DNA of 64,000 nucleotides from Xestospongia muta (taxonomy: Eukaryota > Porifera > Demospongiae > Haplosclerida > Petrosiidae). A program made the translations under genes and the position numbers. Below are positions 50,217-64,000 of this stretch, one piece after another (the first letter of the stretch is position 1; each line of letters begins with the position of its first letter). The notes beneath the pieces were generated by a model. That model did no database searches, had not been told where the DNA came from, and saw only the letters and a list, made by a program, of their open reading frames with translations. The DNA lies in NCBI GenBank assembly GCA_963693285.1, contig OY848917.1, positions 1,552,501 through 1,616,500 of the forward strand, written 5' to 3'.

Positions 50217-50391
50217 ACTTGGATTACTATAACTGAGTTGTTTTGCAAGCCACAATGAAATTATACTAAGTCTAATCATAGTCACATACTGCATTCCACT
50301 GATTATAAGAGCTACACATATATGAAGCACACTTTTGTTGGATACAGATCTAGAAACATCAAATAGACGAATGTTCCCATTTGTACAGGCA
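50217..50391 (-). pseudogene. Orphan SRCR exon 2 relic
   Basis: Matches exon 2 of the array genes (ACTNGNIRLFDV start, ACKQ and YSNPS end) with several small indels that shift the frame, including an extra T in the LGY region and a changed GMLQIC segment. The membrane-proximal exons are absent. It is probably the displaced 5' end of copy 8 or of another lost gene. Confidence 0.8.
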
Positions 50392-51646
50392 TCTAAAAAT
50401 TGATAACTTATCATCATTTACACAATATATTACTTTGTATATATTAACTTTGTATTGACCTCACATTGAAACTTTTCTATACTATATTTATGCCTACTCT
50501 TTTAACAGCATGATTGTCTCTGGATTACTGTCTCTTTACCACGTTAACTGAAATGTATCAGTATATAAGCAGTAAAAGATGTGAATCTATTCCACGATTA
50601 CGTTCAGTGACCACAAATACGGAAGCCCTGCTAAACCAGTTAGGAACATTGGGATGAACTTCCTGTGTAACCACGTGTGATTAACAAGATGACCACACCC
50701 TTTTATAAAGCCGTTGTGGATGTATCAGACAACAAGCCTGTTCCCGTGGCATTAAGGCTGATAGTAACTGTGAGTATTATTATAGTTATTGTTTATCTTT
50801 TAATGTAAACTCATTGTTATTTCTATACTTTATATTGTGTCATAAAACCTTAAATGTGTTAACTTAGTCCCAAAACTTGTGATCGTTATTTAGCCGGAGT
50901 TTTATACAAAGTTAATTCTTTAGATCATATAAAACTGTTCTGGTGTAGTAACAGCCAATGTATAGAATAAAGCCTGTGTCTCACTATTGTATATATATTA
51001 TATACATATATATATATATAGCTAAAATATTTCTATAACACCTCCATTTAATAGTGAAAAATAACCTCTCTATAACTGTTTAAAGTAAGACATATTTTTT
51101 TACTATTTTATTGTAATTAGAAAAAAAAGTTTTATATATTGTGATGGTAATATGGCAAATTTTGGATTTTGTCAACTGCTTAAATTGTCTTATTTGACTT
51201 CGTCTAAAATATATATCTATTTACTTTATGATACTTTGCACTACATTAGCTGTTATATTAGCTGTTATGTTTATTGTTGTCTAGTCTACACAAATTCACC
51301 ATAATTGCTCCTAAATTGTGTACAGTGGTTTCACACTCTATTGTAGCCACTAGTTATAGAGCTTCTGTCAACATACTGTTACCTTCTGTGGTTTGTAATA
51401 ATGCCAAAGAGAGACCTGTTTCCTGATTACAACATATTAGTTGGCTTCCTATGTAATCTTTGACAAATATTAAGTGTGGTTTTATAAAGACAGTATTTTT
51501 ATCAAAGATTTGTTGCTACTTTTATTAAAGTCAACTTTTGTATGATACTTTCAAAGCGATACAATGTGACCATAAACATAAAAATGGTACCTAATATGTG
51601 ACATAATTTCTAAGAAATATGGCATAAACAGAAACTATACAGAATA

Positions 51647-51692
<46 letters not shown>

Positions 51693-52442
51693 GTTTAAAG
51701 CTCAGAAATTGTCCAAACAAGTCATTGCCTTCCTTTCAAGATGCCTGTATAACAACCATTCATGTGTAAAATAAATGTTTCTTTTAAAATGTTTTCACAT
51801 CACGTAAAATTTTTATATCATAGTCACATTTAGAGTATTTTGTATACCCTACTTTTTAGACAAGATGTGCTATGATATTACTGACACATTATATAATAAC
51901 ATAACATTGAATATAACAGATAATGCACCAGTATCATTTGCAAGTATAGCTATGACTTCACATCATTTTATCCCCTAAACACTATTAACATGCTATTTAC
52001 CACAAATATGTTTTGTTTGCTTGTCAAATGTAGTAACAAAAGTCACAATGTACCAATTTAGAGAGACATTGTGCCTTATTTACTACTCACTAGCTTGTAA
52101 AATTTGTAATTACACAAAAGCATTGCATCATTTTATTACTAGTAAAAGAGAGTATGGTATGAGTAATAGTACACATTGTAATATGTTGTTTGGTAGGCAC
52201 AAATGAGCATGTATTCCCACATTACCAGCTGTCAGGTGTTTGATATACTCTGCATGACCATATTAGGACCTTCTGCTACTATTTTTGATATATTTCAAAT
52301 CTTTTATTTACTTCATAATTTCTATCCCTTTTAAATGTATTACTTAATAGATATGTCTTTGGTAACTGTGGTATGCAGTAGTGCATTAATTGTTTTGTCT
52401 CTTTTTAGAACAGACAACTAACGTATCTCTTGTTCATTCAAA
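50392..52442. other. Array right edge and non-array DNA
   Basis: 50450-51000 matches 26440-27060 (recurrent upstream block near 50600-50780, TA run 50989-51020). Array similarity ends by about 51000-51600, apart from ATACAATGTGACCATAAACAT at 51560. TA run at 51653-51692. No gene seen before 52443; a possible 5' UTR acceptor lies at about 52409 (TTTTTAG|AACAG). Confidence 0.5.
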
Positions 52443-56040
<3,598 letters not shown>

Positions 56041-57612
56041 GATTGTATATTATACTCATGTCTACCTACTTTTTCCTTTGGTCACAGTATTACTGACCTG
56101 TCAATTTTGTTCAATATTTTCACATTCAACATTTTATTTTTTATTTCTAGTCAAAAAACTGTTTAAGTATCATATACTATTGAAATATTTTGCACAAATT
56201 ATCTTACAATGATCATCTTTTGTCATGACTCTCCATTTTTCAAATGGTATGATTATATTTCTCAAGTTTATAACCAAATACTAACTTAGTGTATTGAGCT
56301 ATTCAAGTTTGGGACCATTGTTTACTTTGCTTGTAAATCACTTTGATGGCTTCATCATCACTTTCATATATATTTATTGTGGAGCAGACAGAATATGAAG
56401 AAAGAAAGAAAGAAAGAACATCGTACCATCCCTACATACACAGTACTAACACCTGTATAATACATGATTTATACTTGGATTATGTTATGATATATTGCTA
56501 ACTTTAGAACAATATATTGAGTACTAGCAAAGTCTGCAGCTATTGTTAATGCTCCTTTGATATGATGAAGGAGAGAGAGATAGCACATGTTTGGAGCAAC
56601 TGAATTACTAGGTAGTTATGATCAATATACTATATGTTTTAAGCATTTTCCAATATATAGAGACTGTTTGTAGAAATAACTGTCATATACCCACTTGTGT
56701 AATAGTGTCTATATCCTATTGTATCATGTATTATTCAGTCATGATGATTGATAAGTTTTACTCAAAAATAGGTTTCTACCAAAATAAAATGAGGAATTTC
56801 TTCACTGTGCCATTTTCTATGCATTTTAGAAAGAAAACATTTATTGCAATAACTATACCAAATTTGTTGGAAACAATACCAAAATTTACCAGATATTTCA
56901 TTAATGACCATTATTAAACCACGTGCATAATCAGCATGTTTCAAAACCAATCAGTAACATAAAATCCCCTTATCAATGGAACCATTAAGCTTTACAAAAA
57001 AGCAACAGCACATACATCACCATTGGAATAATTACTTTATCAACAAAGTGTGTGTTGTTATAGCAACAATCATCAGAGCAAGACTTATATATCATGGCAA
57101 CATTACTAAGGACCCTATATGAGCATAAGAGCTATTACTGTTTTAAGATTGAAACTAATTCTTTTGTAATATTATAATTTCAATTTTTGTTTCAAACAAA
57201 ACTATATATATTTATTCATAGCTTGTTATTTATTTATCCTTTATCCTGTAATAGCTTTCAGTAAAGTCATATTTCAATTATATTAGATAGATAACTGAAG
57301 AAAGTTCATAGTTCTATATTTATAACTATATTCATAGTTTTTATAGCAGAGAGAATTAACAATGGATTTAAGGTAATATATTTTTGAAAAATTTACTTCA
57401 ATTACAACTATTATAAAAGTCCTGGTCAAAGATATTAATGAAATTAGTTGCTCTCAAACTTTCTTATTTTGCTAAACAGTTTATAAAACATTTTTTTAGC
57501 TAACAGTCATATTTACCATAATATCTGTATATCTGTATAATAATGTAGCCAGTACACAATTTAAAGTTCCTACATATAAAAGTGTTTTAGTTAAAGCTAT
57601 CTTCTTTATTTG
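56041..57612. other. Convergent 3' flank, no gene seen
   Basis: Region between two converging stop codons. It holds an AAAG microsatellite (about 56397-56420) and a 99-codon ORF at 56618-56917 with no recognisable feature. 3' UTRs of both genes probably fall here. Confidence 0.5.
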
Positions 57613-58713
57613 TTAATGTCGTCTGTTGGACTGTCGACTCAACACAGAATTTATTATAAAGATGACAACACCTGCTGCAATAAAAATGCAAGCGATTCCA
57701 CTACATGCCTATTGTAGAGGGAAAACCATTATAACATAAGTGTTAGAGTTAAACATAAACATATCTAAAAATTAAGTTAATAAATGACTACTTTTCAAAG
57801 TATAGTCATTAAAATATAATATGCTTTATTTTTGAACCTACTGCTGCTCGAGTCACATCTTGTAAGAAGTCAGTATTACAATCTTCATCATGGCCTTGTT
57901 CCTTTAAACTACATTGAGACAAAATAACAAAGTTATAATGTTTATATATACATATCTTTGGTCTAAAGGTGTTTTGATCAAATACACTAATCTACTATGT
58001 ATTATGAATTATATAGAGATGAACATTACTATAATTCCGGTTTGGAAAATAAACAAATCTATTGATTTATCTAAAGTCATTCAGATATGACAATAAAGCT
58101 TTATACAACACAATTAAGTACACGGAAACAAATCATTAATTTCTGTATCTTCATTTTGTGCAACTCACTACTCATTAAAGGAGTCGCATGTAATACCCCA
58201 TCCAGCGCAAAGTGACAAGGCACCCAGGACAGCAAGTGTTGCAGTGATTATCAGTGAGATAATGTCAAAAATGAGGAAAAAATTGTTTCTATGGAATTAA
58301 ATATCAATTCATATCAAAAAGCTATTTGCAGGTAAATGTTTGCATATACCAGTAATTAGACAGAAATGGTCACAGAGCATGTAAAAAATAATGTCTGATT
58401 TCTTTACTAACTTGATCATTTCAAGTGCAATCTTCAAAAAACTCACAATCACCAAAACCATTAGACCCACACCAGTAAGTGCTTCTATTGCAATAGCACT
58501 ATAGCAAATAAAGGGACTAGGATTTGGCATATAGTCTGCTTTAAATAATAAACAAACATCTCTTTCTTCAATAATGGTGTTAAGGTGAGACAATGCTCGA
58601 CTAAAAAGTCCAGCTGCAGTTAGCACGAGTGAAAAAGCAATAAAATACAAAATTGCTTGAACAATTTGCAAAAGAAGGACGGTTCTTGTACTGTTTTCTC
58701 TCTTGCAATGCAT
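57613..58713 (-). CDS. Four-transmembrane protein, TMEM179-like
   Basis: Exons 58713-58412, 58288-58169, 57908-57842 and 57708-57613 join in frame (585 bases) to 194 residues. Four hydrophobic segments: LLLQIVQAILYFIAFSLVLT, IEALTGVGLMVLVIVSFLKI, IISLIITATLAVLGALSLCA and ACSGIACIFIAAGVVIFII. After helix 1 comes a loop with CLLF. Helix 3 is followed by W-x3-C and a loop with a further Cys (DCNTDFLQ). The CLLF motif, the Trp-Cys after helix 3 and the overall length resemble the TMEM179 family, whose function is poorly known. The donor of exon 2 could also be GTAGTG three bases earlier in frame-equivalent position; GTGAGT was preferred. TMEM179 assignment is tentative; the gene itself is well supported. 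Confidence 0.75.
57938..58028. repeat. 91-base dispersed repeat, copy A
   Basis: Starts ATGTTTATATATACATATC and ends GATGAACATTA. Lies in an intron of the TMEM179-like gene. An apparently identical copy is at 62594-62684. Confidence 0.85.
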
Positions 58714-61700
58714 TGCTACTTTCTAGCAGTTGATAAAGTATTTATCCTCAGCAGATGAGTCACACAATACATAGAACGGCAACTTCGCGGGCTATTTTGA
58801 ACTAAGGGCGGATGACTTTATAGGAGGAAATGGATGAATATTATTAACCTTGTTTTGTTTACATGGGAATTGTGACAAACTCACACAACGGGGTAAGTAA
58901 ACGCCCACAGGAACTTTGCAGTAGCTGCGCGAAATATATTGAACTTATAGGGTGGGATAAAGTAAAGAAACTAGCAGGAAATTGGATGAATATTATTAGT
59001 CCTGCATTGTTTACATGGAAATCCTGATAAACTAACGAAAGGCCTTACAAAATAAAGTAAATGAACGCCCACAGTATAACCAGAATGCTGAAAAAAACGT
59101 ATTTATTAATAAGTAACTTAAAACATAAATTAATTTAGTCCAGTAGAGTTCTTTTCTAACTGTGGTCATAGTGTGCATATCACAGCTATATAGAAGAGGT
59201 GGTACCTGGTCCAATTGGAAGGTAAGAAAACGACAAACAGCATCTCATGATCAAGCAATTATAATAATTATAATTATAGTTGTACTATAAAATATGTTTA
59301 TTTTCTAAATCGCTGGTTTCAGAGAGCTCAGGGTTAGCCAATGAGTTAGCTGGAATAGAGTCCACGACACATCATATATATGCATAATTGGTTGAAGTGA
59401 CCAAGGTTGTTCAATTTTCTAACCACCGGAGGTCTCATCAGCAAACACATCCTTTCGAAACACTCTAAAGGTCTGGACAATTATGATAGATAGAAAGCAA
59501 ACATGATCATGATAAATGTATCATGGTCATGACAAGTATGACGTTTGACACAGTATACTCAGATCAAAATTCATAGCATGTATATTTGCGTATATAGAGA
59601 AAGTCATATTCATGACAACTCTCTGCATTGATAACTATAATGAAAGGTACCTTATTGTATATAAACCTTATTATAAGCATTGAGATTTTAGATCATAATT
59701 AGCCAGTGAGCTTATACTCTTAAGAGTTTAGACTTATAAAGACTTCAGAGCTGGTCTGTGCTTTCAACAATGCGGTGGGAAGGATACAGATGTTCAAAAT
59801 TGGATATGTAGTTTGAGGAGACTACTAGTAATAAACCAAAACACTGTGTCACAAGTATATATACAGCATACTCTTGCATAGCTGACAGGAGGGGAAGGCA
59901 AAAGCTACACAAGAGTACATGATCACTAGTACATTATATTACTGTTATGGACGCATAAATACTAACTCAAAAGTGTTGCAAAAAGACAAACTTAGCTGGA
60001 ACCATGAAACATAAAGCCAGGACCAGGTGGGATATGAAAACAGGACTTGTGTTCTCCATCTGACGCACGTTGCACTGGAGCCCGAATAACCAGGAGCATT
60101 AGATATTTACTTGTTATGTTGATGATAAAGTCAAGCAAATTTGGTTGACAGTCTGAATGCTACAATTGTATAATTTCTATTTATGGACAATATTGGATAT
60201 CCTGCTGAATAGCAACGCCTCCATCAAAATTGTTCTAAACTCTGGGCGTGACTGATATAGCAGCCATAAAATGCCACATGGCATATACTAAACTGTTTCT
60301 AAATCCTGAATAGCAACAAAAAAGCGACAGTCTGAGATCTGTTATCATAATCAAGAAACTATAAACTGAGACTTTTAAAGGTGAGTTGGTCGTCGCAATT
60401 TGTTGATGTTCTATCCAACTTCGTGTATTAATTGTGTTGTATACGTAATTATGCTAGCAAATCCTAAGCTGTTAATTTTTGAAATGCTATATAGATATTT
60501 TTGATATTCTATATAGTTTTTTTGAATACCATTGACATGCTAATTGCATATTGTCAGGTAAAGTTAAGGACTCAGACATTATATACGACAATAAATATAT
60601 AGTACATTTAGTAATAAAACTGCCATTATAATAATAGTACAATTAGTATGGAACTATCATCTAAACCATATTGGTAATATAATATTGAGAGACTTGAGCG
60701 TGATAATTTACTTTTGTTTGTTAGCAATGTTGTAATTATTATTGCCAGGGTTCTTAATTGTTAAAATGTTACTAGAGATAGAATATTAGACACATCGTTA
60801 TTGCCTTTTCTGTTTGTGTCCTTTTAATTTTTGTGATAACTTTCTCAATTTTATTACACACCAATAACTTATGTAAAATTTTCTTATTAATTGTATTAAT
60901 TTGAGCATTTAAGTGCTAATTCCTAACCTATTGACTTATTCTATATATTGAAGAGTTTCAACTGAAATGTCATGAATGCTCACTAACATTGCTATAGTAC
61001 TACCTTTTAGTACCTTCCATTTATCCAACTATAATTATGACACCTCTATCGGTTGTCAAAGAACACGCATGCCAAATCTGAGAGTACGTTTACATACTCT
61101 TGTACATATGCACAATGAAGATGGTTTGTTTGTGATTTGTAGTCAAAATTACGTCTGTGATACATTGTCTATGGCACACACTTATTAATATGTAGAGTCA
61201 GTGCATACAACTTTGTACTTTTATTTCATAACTGTTATTTCTCCACAATTATGTGTCCTTTTTTGGCATTGGTTTAGATGTTCAATAGAAATACTCATCC
61301 ACTCCCACAGTCACTATGGCACTCCTGGCAGTACGCCAGTGACATGAGATACATATAATAAGTTAGATCTATTGATATAGCTGGCTTATCTAGTTTCTTT
61401 GATTTGTGATGGCTATTTTCTTAATTGTATCTTGAAACAGTTCAGTATATGCCATGTGGTTTCTCATATAAAGATGAATTGTGCTTTTTGAATGAGGATG
61501 GGAATTTACTCTAAAAGGAGTTACAGAATGTTTCAGCTAAAGGCCTTCATCAGCTATTTTAAGAATAGCAATATGAAACAGCCAAACTTATGTAGCAATG
61601 CATGATTATTTTTAAGAGTTCTAGGCCAAAGATTATTCTCTGAAGATGGTAATAGATACAACGTTGTTCTATGGTAACAGCCTTTGTCCTACATACAATG

Positions 61701-62593
61701 TAGTGTGGAGACGCTAAGTTTGTATTACCACACATGAATTGAACACAAGTAGTTATTTATTACAGGAGTGGCTAGATGTTATTAGATGTTGAATTCTAGC
61801 AGAGTAAATATGTCTGGTTAGGATTAAGTATTAAACATGGATATAATTTTGCTGATATGGCCTCCTTGGTTCTTCCCCTAAATGAGTTGTTCCCTTGGTT
61901 CTTTATGAAACTCAATCATCAACTGATAATGTGAACAACATGGTATAAAACTTACTACTTTATTTTAAATAAAAATATTTACTTCTTTTTGGATGACCTA
62001 GTTGTTATTGTAATACTTATTATCAAAATGCCCATATTTAATAATTATTACAGCTGCTACTTAAACATCTGTTCTCACAAAACATTGATATTACTCAAGC
62101 CATACTTAGGATGTTAATGTGGTTATATTTATCCTGTATAAGTTAATAAACAGAATTCCAGAATGTCTATTTTAGTCAATGTAGAAAGTTATTGACTTTG
62201 GGATGTTAATTTTGACACCTGTCATATATATATCATAATTTATTTACAACTAATAATGATGTTCTTTTTAAAGTCTTAAAGTGAAGATCTATAACAGAAT
62301 GCTTGGAGGTGCACAAATGTTTCCAGGGTAACCACTCCTTTATGACGTATAGGTGTAGTTGGCAGAGTGCCATTCAAAAGGCAAGAAAATGGATATTTTT
62401 GTAGGATTGTATGAATGTTTGGTTTATTTAATTAGACACATCCTGCATGACTCTGGAAGTAAAATGGTAGCATTATTTATTTCTAGGCCTCACCATCTAA
62501 TTACAAAATATTGCTTGTCTGTGTTGTATTGACAATCATTGTAAATGCATACTCAGGATTCACAATAGGAAGATACTTAGTCCTTATTTTCCC
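58714..62593. other. No gene seen
   Basis: The TMEM179-like promoter presumably lies in 58714-58950, which is locally less AT-rich (CTTCGCGGGC, GCTGCGCGAA). Two related 40-base segments (GGAAATGGATGAATATTATTAACCT and GAAATTGGATGAATATTATTAGTCC) occur at about 58826 and 58980. The rest to 62.6 kb has only short ORFs without motifs. Confidence 0.5.
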
Positions 62594-62684
62594 ATGTTTA
62601 TATATACATATCTTTGGTCTAAAGGTGTTTTGATCAAATACACTAATCTACTATGTATTATGAATTATATAGAGATGAACATTA
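62594..62684. repeat. 91-base dispersed repeat, copy B
   Basis: Matches 57938-58028 in the same orientation. Its last 20 bases (ATATAGAGATGAACATTAT) are repeated once more directly after it, to about 62700. Confidence 0.85.
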
Positions 62685-62700
62685 TATAGAGATGAACATT

Positions 62701-64000
62701 ATCTAAAACTTTATATTCTAATTGGTGCCCATATTATCCTAGTAGTTATTTGAAACACATAACAGTTAGTGTTGTATTCTGTTGACATGATTCCATATAA
62801 GATAAAAGCATTACAGAGTGTCAACCTTACCCTTTATGCACTCAGTGTTGAATAACCTATCACAATGATATAGTTAAGTCATAGTACATTGTTCTGTAAT
62901 GGATATGTCTATATTAGCATGTCATAAATACTTTAAGACAGTAACTTGGCTACTCTACACAAAATAAAATCTCCTAATAAGAGCAGAGGAGTATAGCTTT
63001 GTCTTTGTAGTCTATTGTTATATGATTGGGATTGTGGGAGAACCCTTGTTAACCTTCTTTGTCCAATATTTACAATATTTTATATGAACTTGCCATTTAT
63101 ATTTTTAGGTTGGTGGTATCATCTAAATTTAATTTTGGTCATACAACATAGACCTTGTGTATACATTATGCTACAAGTACATGGTACATGAATATTCTAT
63201 AGACTAGTTTGTGATTTATCCGATTGGAAGTTACTCAACTTTTCCCATTAATTTGAAATGAACATGATGATTAGCGATGTTACATTTGTTGTTATTGTGT
63301 TATTCTTTGTGGTAGATTAATGTATGTACGGTACATTTTAGTATTGCATTTTAAAACAACAATGTCAGAATTTATCAATATCCATTCATATAAGTTACTG
63401 ACTGAACCACATTGTGAATGAATTGACAGTCACACCATAAGAGCTTATTAGAAGAACAATAATTCAAGCAATACTGTTTCAAGAATATAATTGTCCTCTC
63501 ATTTCATAAATAAACTCTTTTGAATTGTATACTATGTTTATTATATACAATCTAACATTAAGTAAATCTTTGAGCTTTCCTTTTAATCTACACAAATAAA
63601 AACTCCCTAGCACTTATGCCTACACAATAAATTAAAGGTAGTTTGTGTATATACGTGTCACCTTGTATGGGATAACTAAATAACATAATACATAATATAG
63701 TACTACACCTCCTACATTGGTGAAAGGAAAATAAACATTGTACAAATATTGTACACAGTACATGTGCCTATCAACTTTAACAAACTCATGCCGATACATG
63801 AAAAACAAAACTTTTCCTAATAATACCTCTACTAACAAGACTAACGGATATGCTAACATCTTCTACACTAGTGATACATACATATTGTACTCAGTAGTGA
63901 TGTGATTACAAAGTTATTGGAATTTATTCATTAATGCTGTTCAATTCAGTTTTTCATTGTATATTTAACACTTTGATCACCATCCGAACACCTGTATGTA
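62701..64000. other. No gene seen
   Basis: AT-rich sequence with no open frame above about 75 codons and no recognisable motif or RNA gene. Confidence 0.5.

Overview
This is an AT-rich (visibly well over 60 percent A+T) intron-rich animal window. Its exons are small and splice with GT-AG signals, mostly across introns of about 50-600 bases. The first 50 kb is a tandem, head-to-tail array of scavenger-receptor cysteine-rich (SRCR) receptor genes, all on the minus strand. Large SRCR families, compact introns and the kinds of mobile-element debris seen here fit an early-branching invertebrate, most plausibly a demosponge. That assignment is inference; no rRNA or mitochondrial marker is present.

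The array (1-50.4 kb) holds a diverged partial receptor running off the left edge (151-1896), six full-length receptors (3750-7003, 9453-12724, 14935-18173, 22234-25515, 31031-34289, 36074-39335), two truncated pseudogenes (27834-28476 and 45135-46839) and an orphan exon relic (50217-50391). In the six full-length genes I could place every splice site with a consistent reading phase. Each has 13 exons and encodes about 702-706 residues: signal peptide, five SRCR domains each split over two phase-1 exons, one transmembrane helix and a short basic tail. The tail ends in Ser-Ile-Tyr-(Tyr/Cys)-Asp-(Leu/Val)-Lys, a pattern that fits both an ITIM and a Y-x-x-hydrophobic endocytic signal. The array therefore looks like a set of cell-surface recognition receptors with a conserved signalling or uptake tail. 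The copies differ in ectodomain loops and appear recombined with one another.

The spacers are duplicated along with the genes. They carry a shared core promoter (TATA box plus an AGTGA(A/G)GATA motif), recurring blocks, fold-back elements, TA microsatellites and mobile-element debris. The debris includes a nested terminal-inverted-repeat element with a ZAD-like zinc-finger ORF (40.3-41.8 kb), a LINE relic (28.9-29.4 kb), a Ty3/gypsy integrase relic (46.8-47.9 kb), and a divergent pair of decaying genes at 19.4-21.7 kb, one of them with a tandem micro-exon array ahead of a truncated PHD finger.

From 51 kb on the character changes. Two convergent four-transmembrane genes are present: an MS4A/CD20-like gene (52443-56040, plus) whose second acceptor is preceded by a (CT)n tract of about 174 bases, and a TMEM179-like gene (57613-58713, minus). 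The last 5 kb shows no gene I can support.
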